Assembly (NCBI RefSeq): GCF_014218355.1
Contig: NZ_AP023368.1
Coordinates: forward strand, 686,001-750,000
DNA length: 64,000 nt
Direction: 5' to 3'
Source: Anaerocolumna chitinilytica
GTDB lineage: Bacteria > Bacillota > Clostridia > Lachnospirales > Lachnospiraceae
Under the pieces are notes generated by a model. It was given only the letters and a program-made list of their open reading frames with translations. It had not been told where the DNA came from and did not search any database. The position numbers were made by a program, and so were the translations under genes. This document shows, piece by piece, positions 17,206-25,440 of the stretch. Positions within the stretch are counted from its first letter, which is position 1. Every line of letters starts with the position of its first letter.

Positions 17206-17279
17206 CAATCAAGGAGGTGCGGCGGGCTTACTGTCTGTTGGGGTATTCCCGGCAGGCAGAATACCTGCAGCACCGATTG
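17206..17279 (+). ncRNA. Candidate structured leader RNA before hypB, possible pseudoknot
   Basis: An outer helix CAATC/GATTG plus GGTGC/GCACC encloses a 12-bp stem, CTGTCTGTTGGG with CCCGGCAGGCAG (GU pairs allowed). Its loop GTATT can pair with AATAC just downstream, forming a pseudoknot. No known riboswitch class was recognised. It lies 72 bases before hypB, in the longest gap of the hyp genes. Confidence 0.45.
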
Positions 17280-17303
17280 TGTTTACATGAGCATGGAGAT
17301 TAA

Positions 17304-17330
17304 TAAGAAAAATAGAAAGCATTTTTCTTA
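17304..17330 (+). other. A/T hairpin before hypB
   Basis: TAAGAAAAAT pairs exactly with ATTTTTCTTA around AGAAAGC. It lies 10 bases before the hypB ribosome site and has no T-run. It belongs to a set of similar hairpins in this window (see findings). Confidence 0.55.
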
Positions 17331-17351
17331 CTTAGCAGTTTGGAGGTTGTG

Positions 17352-18008
17352 ATGGTAGAAACAAAAGAAATTGAAATTATGGAAGCAGTTTATGATAAAA
17401 ACGATGAAGTAGCTGCTCAGACCAAGGAAAACTTCACGAAGAAAGGTATCTTTGCGGTGAATGTGATGGGAGCACCGGGTGTTGGTAAGACTTCTTCACT
17501 GGTTCAGATTATAAAGGGCCTGTCCGGAATTACTTCTTATGTAATCGAAGGAGATATTGAAGCTGATTTTGACACAAAACTTCTGCAGTCTCTTGGTGTG
17601 GAAGCAATTCAGATCAATACCGGAGGAGCCTGCCATCTGGATTCTCCCCTTATTGAGAAGGCAGCCGGGGAATTACCTTTGGAATCCGGAGTATTATTTA
17701 TCGAGAATATTGGTAATCTTGTGTGCCCTGCGGAATTCCAGATTGGAGAGCATGTCAAACTGTTAATTTCCACTGTGACAGAAGGCAGTGATAAGCCCTA
17801 TAAATATCCTCTGGCTTTTGAAAAAGCAGATATTATCCTGTTAAATAAGTGTGATTTAATACCTTATGTGGATTTTGATGAAGAATTCTTCTTAAAAGGC
17901 GTTCGTGCCCAGAATAAGACCGCTCCTGTTGTTAAGGTATCTGCAAAGACCGGAGAAGGTTATGAGGAAGTTGTGAAGTGGATAAAGGAAAAGAAGGAAA
18001 ACTTATAA
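17352..18008 (+). CDS. hypB: Hydrogenase nickel incorporation GTPase HypB
   Basis: The protein has 218 residues from the ATG at 17352, five bases after GGAGG. The P-loop is GAPGVGKT (40-47), followed by the metal-binding GGACHLDSPLI segment, IENIGNLVCPAEF (switch with Cys) and NKCDL. There is no His-rich N-terminal nickel-storage tail. It hydrolyses GTP to load Ni with HypA. Its end overlaps the start of hypF by 31 bp. Confidence 0.95.
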   Translation: MVETKEIEIMEAVYDKNDEVAAQTKENFTKKGIFAVNVMGAPGVGKTSSLVQIIKGLSGITSYVIEGDIEADFDTKLLQSLGVEAIQINTGGACHLDSPLIEKAAGELPLESGVLFIENIGNLVCPAEFQIGEHVKLLISTVTEGSDKPYKYPLAFEKADIILLNKCDLIPYVDFDEEFFLKGVRAQNKTAPVVKVSAKTGEGYEEVVKWIKEKKENL

Positions 18009-20290
18009 AGCGTTTTTTAGTATATGGTCTGGTACAAGGGGTGGGATTCCGCCCTTTTGTACATTCATTGGCAGTTCGGCTGGGAGTGGAAGGAAATGTC
18101 TGCAATCTAGGTGGAATTGTTGAGATTATTGCGAAAGCACCGGAAGAGGTTCTTAGTCGATTCCTGTTAGAACTTAAAAATGATAAGGATAAAGATTATG
18201 AAATTCATGGAGTGGAAGAAGAGGAGCTCAAAGAAGAGGAGCTTTCGAAAGAGAATCTGAATGAGGGATTTGTTATTAAAGCAAGTGCCAGTAGCCTTCA
18301 TACCTTTTCTCTGACACCGGATATCGGACTTTGCGATAAGTGTGCGAAAGAAGTGCTGGATGAGAAGAACAGAAGATATCGGCATCCCTTCATTAGCTGC
18401 GCAGCTTGCGGACCCAGATATACCATATTGAAACAAACACCTTATGACAGGCAGACTACGGTAATGCAGGAATTTCCCATGTGTGAAGAATGTGGGGAAG
18501 AATATACTTCACCGGGGGAAAGACGTTTTCATGCTGAAACTATTTCCTGTAAGGCCTGTGGCCCTCAGCTCTTCTGGAAAGCTGCAAAGAGCAAGAACTT
18601 GTGCGGCAGCATAGAGAGTGGGAAAGAGGAAAATGCTTTTCAGAATGCAGTGGCTGTGTTGAGAGACGGCGGTATTGTTGCAGTAAAAGGAATCGGCGGA
18701 TACCATTATGTCTGCTCACCCTTCTTACCTGAGACAGTAAAAAGACTCAGACTGCTAAAAGGCAGGGAAAAGAAACCTTTTGCCCTGTGCTTTCCGGATA
18801 TAAATATGGTGAAAGAATATGCAGAAGTTACCCAAGAAGAAGAGCGACTCCTACTTAGTAAAGCAAAACCTATTGTACTCCTTTATGAAAAGAAGCGTAA
18901 AATAGCGGACGAGGTCAGCGGTGAAAGTATTTACCTGGGGACTTTTCTTCCCTATACCCCTATTCAACTGCTTTTAACTAGAATGCTTGGACCCCTTATA
19001 ATGACCAGTGCCAATGATTCCGGCAAACCTATCATAAAAGAGGAGAAAGAGATATTTGAAGTTGGAAGTGAATATTTGGACGGTATTTTATATCATGACA
19101 GGAAGATACTTCGCTCTGTGGATGATTCTGTAGTAAAAGTAACTATGGGAAAACCTCAGATAATTAGAAGGAGCAGGGGATACGTGCCTTTTCCTATTTT
19201 GATGGAAGGACAGGGGCCTGATATTTTTTGCGCTGGTGGTGATTTAAAAGCAGCTTTTTGTTTTTACAAAGAAGGCAGAGCGGTGGTTTCACAGTACTTC
19301 GGGGATTTAGAAGAGTATGATATTCTGAAGGAATATGAGAACTCCTTCGTGGATTTAAAAGAACTTCTTGGTATAGCTCCAATGCTGGCGGTTTGTGATC
19401 TGCACCCGGGTTATTTCTCTTCTGAATTTGCCAGGAGGTTAAAGCTTCCCCTGTTACAGGTGCAGCACCATCATGCTCATATAGCATCGGTTATGGCTGA
19501 ACACCGCTTAAAGGGTAAAGTATTAGGAATTGCTTTTGACGGCACCGGCTATGGTCCGGATGGAAATGTATGGGGCGGTGAGTTTCTGGTTTGTGAAGGC
19601 GGAGACTTTACAAGGATAGGACATCTGCGCTATACTTCTCTGATAGGAGGGGATGCCTCCTTAAAGGATGCTAAGAAGCTTGCCCTGTGCTATCTGTTAC
19701 AGGAAGGTCTTGAGACTTCTCTGCCCGATGAGCGAACAGCGGTTATAAGAGCAGCGCTAAAGTCAGGAACGAATACCTATCTCACATCCAGTATGGGAAG
19801 ATTGTTTGATGGAGTATCAGCGCTTCTTGGAATCTGCAAGGAGAACCGGTATGAGGCTGAAGCCGCTATAATGCTGGAACAGGAAGCAAGAAAGGCTCTT
19901 ATCAATGGGATTGAGCCTGCCTGCCTGCAATTTGCAGTAACGAAGGATGAAGAAATGTACCTGCTGGATCCGGCACCTGTTCTCAAAGAACTGGTGCGGC
20001 TAAAGGAGTATGAAAAGAAAGAAGCACTGGCTCTGGGCTTTCATTATGCCGTTGCAGAAGCGATTCTTACTCTATGTAAAGAAGTAAAGAGAAAAGAAAA
20101 TATAAATGACATAGCATTAAGCGGAGGGGTATTTGGAAATACGCTTCTCTTAGAAAAGGTTACGATGCTATTGGAAGAAGAGGGTTTTAGTGTCTATCGC
20201 AACGAGGCTGTTCCGCCTGGAGACGGCTGTATCAGCCTGGGACAGACCTTTATAGGGTTAGAAAGGGCTGCCAAGGGTCAGCTTTCATAA
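17978..20290 (+). CDS. hypF: Carbamoyltransferase HypF
   Basis: The protein has 770 residues. It makes the carbamoyl-AMP and then thiocarboxamide from which the active-site CN ligands derive. It contains an acylphosphatase domain (GLVQGVGFRPFVHSLA), two zinc fingers (CDKCAKEV with CAACGPRY, and CEECGEEY with CKACGPQL), a YrdC-like domain (VAVKGIGGYHYVC, MTSANDSGKP) and a Kae1-like domain (VQHHHAHIASVMAEH, AFDGTGYGPDGNVWGGE). GTG at 17978 is chosen for GAGGAAG seven bases upstream. No ATG precedes the conserved domain. Confidence 0.95.
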   Translation: MDKGKEGKLIKRFLVYGLVQGVGFRPFVHSLAVRLGVEGNVCNLGGIVEIIAKAPEEVLSRFLLELKNDKDKDYEIHGVEEEELKEEELSKENLNEGFVIKASASSLHTFSLTPDIGLCDKCAKEVLDEKNRRYRHPFISCAACGPRYTILKQTPYDRQTTVMQEFPMCEECGEEYTSPGERRFHAETISCKACGPQLFWKAAKSKNLCGSIESGKEENAFQNAVAVLRDGGIVAVKGIGGYHYVCSPFLPETVKRLRLLKGREKKPFALCFPDINMVKEYAEVTQEEERLLLSKAKPIVLLYEKKRKIADEVSGESIYLGTFLPYTPIQLLLTRMLGPLIMTSANDSGKPIIKEEKEIFEVGSEYLDGILYHDRKILRSVDDSVVKVTMGKPQIIRRSRGYVPFPILMEGQGPDIFCAGGDLKAAFCFYKEGRAVVSQYFGDLEEYDILKEYENSFVDLKELLGIAPMLAVCDLHPGYFSSEFARRLKLPLLQVQHHHAHIASVMAEHRLKGKVLGIAFDGTGYGPDGNVWGGEFLVCEGGDFTRIGHLRYTSLIGGDASLKDAKKLALCYLLQEGLETSLPDERTAVIRAALKSGTNTYLTSSMGRLFDGVSALLGICKENRYEAEAAIMLEQEARKALINGIEPACLQFAVTKDEEMYLLDPAPVLKELVRLKEYEKKEALALGFHYAVAEAILTLCKEVKRKENINDIALSGGVFGNTLLLEKVTMLLEEEGFSVYRNEAVPPGDGCISLGQTFIGLERAAKGQLS

Positions 20291-20414
20291 CTTAACGCAG
20301 AGGTTGTACCTGTTTAACCAGCAGCAGAAACTTAATATATAGCAAACAGGCTTGTAGATATTGTGCACCTATAAGTGTTTATATACGGCAATAAGCGCAG
20401 AATCGGAGGTAATT

Positions 20415-20663
20415 ATGTGCGTAGCAATACCGGGAAAAATAATTGAGATACATGGTGATACTGCCAAAGCAGATATTATGGGTAATGTATTTGAGGCAAA
20501 TATCAGTCTTGTGGATGCCAAATTAGGCGATTATATTCTTATCCATGCAGGCTTTGCCATTGAAGTGGTTCAGACAGAAGCAGCACAGGAAATGATAGAT
20601 ATCTTTGCAGAATTAGAAGAGGTTATGAGAGATGACGCTGGAACAGGTAACGAAAGAACTTAA
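20415..20663 (+). CDS. hypC: Hydrogenase assembly chaperone HypC
   Basis: The protein has 82 residues. The start is fixed by the family N-terminus MCVAIPGKI, whose Cys2 becomes free after Met removal and binds the Fe(CN)2CO unit with HypD. GGAGG precedes it. It overlaps hypD by 32 bp. The 124-bp gap upstream contains an imperfect CCTGTTT/AAACAGG repeat (20309-20350). Confidence 0.95.
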   Translation: MCVAIPGKIIEIHGDTAKADIMGNVFEANISLVDAKLGDYILIHAGFAIEVVQTEAAQEMIDIFAELEEVMRDDAGTGNERT

Positions 20664-21669
20664 AGGTTATAAAGGAAGAACAATCAAGATAATGGAGGTA
20701 TGCGGAACTCATACCGCAAGTATTTTCAAAGCGGGAATCCGTTCCATACTGCCGGAGGAAATCAGGCTGATATCCGGTCCTGGCTGCCCTGTATGCGTAA
20801 CTCCCTCGGCTTATATTGATAAGCTGGTAGACTACTCTTTAAAAGAAAATTATCAGGTGCTTACCTTTGGGGATATGATGAAGGTACGTGGGAGTAAATA
20901 CTCTCTTACACAGGCAAAAGCGTTAGGCGGGAAGATAAATTATCTCTACTCCCCTCTGCAGTCTCTTGCCCTGGCAAAAGAAAACCCACAGATAAATTAT
21001 ATTTTTGCGGCAGTCGGATTCGAGACAACGGCACCTCTTTACACCATCCTCCTAGAGGAAATGGAAAAAGAAAATATACAGAATTTAAAGCTTCTTATCG
21101 CAGTCAAAACAATAATTCCTGCTCTTTCCTATCTTTGTGAGCAGGAGGAAATTGATGGCTTTCTATGCCCTGGGCATGTGAGTGTTATTATTGGCAGTAA
21201 GGTGTATGAACCTCTGGCAGAAAAATATGGGAAACCTTTTGTTGTAACCGGCTTTGAGGGAGAGCATATCCTGGCTTCTGTTTATGAGATCATGACTCAG
21301 ATAACTACCGGGGATTTCAAAATGAAGAACCTATACACCAGTGCTGTAAAGGAAGAAGGAAATGAAAAAGCTTTTGGTGCTGTAATGAAATATTTTGAAC
21401 CCTGTGATGCTTATTGGAGAGGAATTGGTACAATACCGGGTTCCGGGCTTAGGCTCAAGGAAGAGTTCCAGAAGTACGACGCAGGAAGTGAAGAAGCTTT
21501 TGTAGAAGAAACTTTACCGAAGGGCTGCAGTTGTACAGATGTTATATTGGGAAGAATCCAGCCGATAGAATGCCCGGCTTTTGGTAAGAGATGTACACCG
21601 ATGGATGCCTTGGGTCCTTGTATGGTATCTTCAGAAGGAGCCTGCGGTATTTGGTATAAAAACCGTTAA
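20632..21669 (+). CDS. hypD: Hydrogenase Fe(CN)2CO assembly protein HypD
   Basis: The protein has 345 residues. It builds the Fe(CN)2CO cofactor with HypC and HypE. It has the catalytic EVCGTHT motif, GPGCPVCVTP, GFETTAP, the CPGHVSVIIG and GFEG segments, and C-terminal cysteines for a [4Fe-4S] cluster (KGCSCTDVILG, CPAFGKRCTP). The ATG lies inside hypC. Confidence 0.96.
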   Translation: MTLEQVTKELKGYKGRTIKIMEVCGTHTASIFKAGIRSILPEEIRLISGPGCPVCVTPSAYIDKLVDYSLKENYQVLTFGDMMKVRGSKYSLTQAKALGGKINYLYSPLQSLALAKENPQINYIFAAVGFETTAPLYTILLEEMEKENIQNLKLLIAVKTIIPALSYLCEQEEIDGFLCPGHVSVIIGSKVYEPLAEKYGKPFVVTGFEGEHILASVYEIMTQITTGDFKMKNLYTSAVKEEGNEKAFGAVMKYFEPCDAYWRGIGTIPGSGLRLKEEFQKYDAGSEEAFVEETLPKGCSCTDVILGRIQPIECPAFGKRCTPMDALGPCMVSSEGACGIWYKNR

Positions 21670-21723
21670 TTCATATAGAGAAGAAAAAGCTGTTTTTCAA
21701 CTACGGCTTTGAAAGGGGTTAAA

Positions 21724-22701
21724 ATGCATATTGATATGTCCTATGGAAGCGGTGGCAAACAGACCACTAGTCTCATAAATGAAGTTTTCGTAAAGCATTT
21801 TTCCAATCCGACTTTGGAAAAGATGGAGGATAGCGCAGTCCTTACGGTAAAAGAAAAGATTGCCTTTACCACGGATTCCTTTGTAGTAACCCCGATGTTT
21901 TTTAAAGGCGGAGATATCGGAAAGGTTGCAGTCTGCGGGACGGTTAACGATCTTTTAATGATGGGAGCCAATCCTAAATACTTAACAACCGGCTTTATTA
22001 TAGAAGAAGGGGCGGACCTTAATGAGTTGGAGCGGATAGCTGCTTCTATGGCCATGACAGCTAAGGAAGCAGGCGTGCAGATCGTAGCGGGAGATACCAA
22101 GGTGATTGAAGGAAAAGGAGGTATCTACATTAATACCTCGGGCATTGGTGAAATAGAAAAAGAAGGCATCAGTATTTCCTCCTGCAAGGAAGGGGATGTT
22201 ATTCTTCTATCCGGTAATCTGGGAGAACATCATGCGGCTATTATGTCACACCGTATGGAAATAGAGAACGACATTAAGAGTGACTGCGCACCCTTAAAAG
22301 AAATTGTTTTGAACTTGATAGCAGCTGGAATCGACATTCACTGCATGAGGGATGTAACCAGAGGAGGTCTTGCTACTGTTTTAAATGAAGTTTCCTCTTC
22401 TTCTGCTTGTAAAGTAGTAATAGAGGAGAAGGCACTTCCTGTCAGCCCTCAGGTAGAAGGCTTTTGTGATATACTTGGTCTTGACCCTCTTTATATGGCA
22501 AATGAAGGAAAGTTGATTGCCGTGGTTCCAAAGGCGGATGCCGATAAAGCCCTGCAAGTAATGAAAGCTTCTAAGTATGGTGAAAATGCTGCTATCATCG
22601 GTAAGATAGAGAACGGCACCAAGGTTATAATGGCAACACCCTTTGGAGGAAATCGTGTGATTGATGTGTTGTATGGAGAAGGACTTCCAAGGATTTGTTA
22701 G
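21724..22701 (+). CDS. hypE: Hydrogenase maturation protein HypE
   Basis: The protein has 325 residues from the ATG at 21724. An in-frame TTG at 21709 overlaps the GAAAGGGG ribosome site and is rejected. It is an AIR-synthase-fold enzyme that dehydrates the thiocarboxamide on its last residue to thiocyanate. The C-terminal Cys (GLPRIC) is present and exposed. N-terminal YGSGGK and DSFVV motifs are present. It is the last gene of the ech-hyp operon. A degenerate hairpin of the repeat family lies in the 54-bp gap before it. Confidence 0.96.
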   Translation: MHIDMSYGSGGKQTTSLINEVFVKHFSNPTLEKMEDSAVLTVKEKIAFTTDSFVVTPMFFKGGDIGKVAVCGTVNDLLMMGANPKYLTTGFIIEEGADLNELERIAASMAMTAKEAGVQIVAGDTKVIEGKGGIYINTSGIGEIEKEGISISSCKEGDVILLSGNLGEHHAAIMSHRMEIENDIKSDCAPLKEIVLNLIAAGIDIHCMRDVTRGGLATVLNEVSSSSACKVVIEEKALPVSPQVEGFCDILGLDPLYMANEGKLIAVVPKADADKALQVMKASKYGENAAIIGKIENGTKVIMATPFGGNRVIDVLYGEGLPRIC

Positions 22702-22719
22702 AATAGAAATTTCAGAATT

Positions 22720-22747
22720 GACCTCCCATATCGGGAGGCCTTTTTTT
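22720..22747 (+). terminator. Rho-independent terminator of the ech-hyp operon
   Basis: CCTCCC pairs with GGGAGG around ATATC, followed by seven T. Confidence 0.93.
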
Positions 22748-22878
22748 GATTAGCTGCTAAAAGTGTATGTCTTATAGAGAAAAGGGTAGTTCTTAAGGAG
22801 GGCTGTGGGAGAAAACCATAGCTGCAAAGATTCAGGCCACTAATAGGAGAAGAATTCAGGCAGAAATGTGGAGAGAAT

Positions 22879-22906
22879 TTGCATGTGATAAAAAAGCTGT
22901 TATAAT
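22879..22906 (+). promoter_or_regulatory. Candidate sigma-A promoter for glycerate kinase
   Basis: TTGCAT (22879) and TATAAT (22901) are 16 bp apart, about 155 bp before the gene. The rest of the 360-bp gap between hypE and this gene shows only the hypE terminator. Confidence 0.5.
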
Positions 22907-23063
22907 GTTCTTAAGTATGGGATTGAATACCCCTCATGTCTGGCAGGGACGATATTCTATAAAATAAAGTAACATGCACGGGTTGGAAACAGAAAGTATT
23001 TTAACTATGGATTCAGGAATACTAAGATTTGTTTTTATAAAAGTATTAAACAGGAGATAGAGT

Positions 23064-24203
23064 ATGAAGGTTGTAGTTGCAATGGATTCCTTTAAAGGAA
23101 GTCTGACTTCCCTGCAAGCCGGAGAGGCGGTACGGGAAGGAATAAGAAAAGTCCGTGAGAATGCCGATGTGGTTGTAAAACCCCTGGGGGACGGCGGTGA
23201 AGGAACAGCAGAGGCGCTGATCAATGAATTAAAGGGAAAACAAATTCGTGTAAAAGTAACCGGTCCCATGGGAAATCCCATAGAAGCAATGTACGGAATT
23301 CTTCCGGATGGTAAAACAGCGGTTATGGAGATGGCACAGGCTGCAGGCATTACTTTGTGCAAGGATAAGAACCCACTGGCAGCTTCGACCTTTGGTGTTG
23401 GAGAAATGATTATAGATGCCATGAAAAAGGGATGCGTAGAGTTTTTGATAGGAATTGGCGGCAGTGCTACCAATGATGGCGGTATCGGACTGTTAAAGGC
23501 CTTAGGGTATGAATTCTTTCAAGAAAATGGCGAATTGGCAGGAGAAGGCGGAGGCAGTTTAATAAAGATCGCCAGAATATCCGGTGAGAAGGTACTACCT
23601 CAAATAGCAGAATGTCATTTTCATATAGCCTGTGATGTAAATAATCCTTTATGCGGCCCTCTTGGTGCAACTTATATCTATGGTCCTCAAAAGGGAGCCA
23701 CCGAGGATAACTTAAAGGAGCTGGAGGCAGGAATGAGAAATTATGCGGCTCTTACAAAGGAATATACGGGTAAGGATTATTCAGAGCATCCGGGAGCGGG
23801 GGCAGCCGGAGGGTTAGGCTTCTGTTTCCTGGCTTATTTAAAAGGACAGCTGATGCCTGGAATAGAGATGGTTATGAAAGCGGTGAATCTGGAAGAGGAA
23901 ATAAAAGAAGCAGACTATGTAATAACCGGTGAAGGACGCCTTGACGGACAGTCTGGCATGGGAAAGGCTCCAGTGGGAGTGGCCGCCTTAGCAAAGAAGT
24001 ATCATAAGAAGGTTATCGCCTTCGCCGGTAGTGTTACCAAAGAAGCAGCAATATGCAATTTCTTGGGAATCGATGCATTTTTCCCTGTTGTAAGAGGCGT
24101 TACTACTCTGGAAGAAGCTATGGATCCTGTTAATGCGACAGAGAACCTGAGAGATACCACAGAACAGGTATTTCGGCTGCTGGAGAAACATGTGGAGTAC
24201 TAA
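23064..24203 (+). CDS. Glycerate kinase
   Basis: The protein has 379 residues, the usual length of the GlxK/GarK family. It phosphorylates D-glycerate, giving entry to lower glycolysis. Family motifs are MDSFKGSLTSLQAGEAV at the N-terminus, PLGDGGEGTAEAL, GIGGSATNDGGIGLLKALGY, GAAGGLGF and TGEGRLDGQSGMGKAPVGV. It is convergent with the AraC gene across a large inverted repeat. It may serve the sugar-acid pathway that the next operon suggests (inference). Confidence 0.94.
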   Translation: MKVVVAMDSFKGSLTSLQAGEAVREGIRKVRENADVVVKPLGDGGEGTAEALINELKGKQIRVKVTGPMGNPIEAMYGILPDGKTAVMEMAQAAGITLCKDKNPLAASTFGVGEMIIDAMKKGCVEFLIGIGGSATNDGGIGLLKALGYEFFQENGELAGEGGGSLIKIARISGEKVLPQIAECHFHIACDVNNPLCGPLGATYIYGPQKGATEDNLKELEAGMRNYAALTKEYTGKDYSEHPGAGAAGGLGFCFLAYLKGQLMPGIEMVMKAVNLEEEIKEADYVITGEGRLDGQSGMGKAPVGVAALAKKYHKKVIAFAGSVTKEAAICNFLGIDAFFPVVRGVTTLEEAMDPVNATENLRDTTEQVFRLLEKHVEY

Positions 24204-24223
24204 AGATTAAGAGTAAAGGGCTG

Positions 24224-24397
24224 TGCAAAATAGCCATAATAAACTTTATAACAGGACTGGGTGTATACTAATACATTTCGCGTAGACTGGCCGAGCTCTT
24301 CTTGTGAAGCGGAGCGTTTTGAACGAGCGAGGGAAATGCAGCCAAATGTATTAGTATACACCCAGTCCTTTCAAAAGAGTAAATTAGCTATTTTGCA
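24224..24397. repeat. Large inverted-repeat element between convergent genes
   Basis: A perfect 26-bp inverted repeat (24253-24278 with 24344-24369, beginning AGGACTGGGTGTATACTAAT) is nested inside a second one, TGCAAAATAGC (24224-24234) with GCTATTTTGCA (24387-24397). The outer arms can be extended weakly to the AAAGGG/CCCTTT blocks. The centre holds GCGGAGCGTTTTGAACGAGC. It is MITE-like, or a very large bidirectional terminator. Confidence 0.8.
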
Positions 24398-24408
24398 AGA
24401 GTCCCTTT

Positions 24409-25299
24409 CTAATCTTTCTTATAGTTCATCCGGTATTGCTTCGGACTGATACTCTTTAAATTCTTAAACTGGCTGATGAAATAACTGGAAGTTGTAAAGC
24501 CGGTCTCTAAAGCAATCTCGGTAATGGAGCTATTGGTGCTGATTAGTAACTTTTCAGCCTTGGAGATACGTACATAGGTCAGATATTCCTTAAAGCTTTT
24601 CTTCATAATCTTCTTAAACATTCTGGAAAAATAACTATAGCTCATATTGCAGTACTTAGCCATTTCTCTTGCTGTAATATCTTCCTGATAATTTTCTTCC
24701 ATATAATCAAAGACCTTTTTTAACTGCTTTTCCATCTCCTTGTTAATGGGCACATCAATATTAAGGTCGATATTATGAGCATGCCAGTTTCTTAAAATAT
24801 ATAGGAATAAGTTCAGGATATCTGCCCTTATGGCAAGCTCGAAGCCGTAACGGGCTTCTGTATATTCCGTATTGATATTGTGTAGAATGGAAGGGAGGAT
24901 AGTTGCTTTGATTTCTTCTTCCGTAAAGATCTTCTGGTGGGTGGACTCGTTTAGTATAAATGGCATCAGATACTTTATCTCCAGCAGAGATTGAGAAGTA
25001 TAGAGCATCTCAGGTTCAAATTTAATACAGATATATTGATTCAACCCTTCATCCAAGGCAAAGACATTGTGTATCTCATTGGAGTTGATAAGCACCATAT
25101 CACCGGCAGCAAAAGGATAATCCCTGCTGTTTAAAAGAATATGAAACTGGCCGGCTTGTGCATAAAGTATTTCGATATAATTATGTATATGGGCATTGAC
25201 CATCACACCGGAGCCGATTTTTTCCTGGGTATGTACGCTGAACTGCAGAGGAAGCTCGGCATTGGGATTACGTTTTTCTATATAATAAGCTTGTTCCAA
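24409..25299 (-). CDS. AraC-family transcriptional regulator
   Basis: The protein has 296 residues and starts at TTG with AGGAG upstream. The N-terminal half is a cupin-type ligand-binding domain (HIHNYIEILYAQAGQFHILL, GDMVLINSNEIHNV). The C-terminal 100 residues hold the two AraC helix-turn-helix motifs (ITAREMAKYCNMSYSYFSRMFK and ITEIALETGFTTSSYFISQF, read across positions 195-290). It is divergent from the oxidoreductase operon at 25441 and probably activates it in response to a sugar or polyol. Confidence 0.93.
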   Translation of the reverse strand: MEQAYYIEKRNPNAELPLQFSVHTQEKIGSGVMVNAHIHNYIEILYAQAGQFHILLNSRDYPFAAGDMVLINSNEIHNVFALDEGLNQYICIKFEPEMLYTSQSLLEIKYLMPFILNESTHQKIFTEEEIKATILPSILHNINTEYTEARYGFELAIRADILNLFLYILRNWHAHNIDLNIDVPINKEMEKQLKKVFDYMEENYQEDITAREMAKYCNMSYSYFSRMFKKIMKKSFKEYLTYVRISKAEKLLISTNSSITEIALETGFTTSSYFISQFKNLKSISPKQYRMNYKKD

Positions 25300-25440
25300 A
25301 ACTGCACTCCTTTTTTTATGGTTAAATTAATTAGGACAAATTTTTGATATTTTTTTGTGTATTTATTATATCATGGATAATGAAGTTATGCTATATTTAA
25401 GTAAAATCAACAAATATAATTTAAATAAAGGAGAACTAAG

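Noticed and set aside
22934..23473. 179-residue minus-strand frame opposite glycerate kinase
   Set aside because: It is a shadow of a well-supported gene, rich in Ser, Pro and Thr, as expected from antisense reading.
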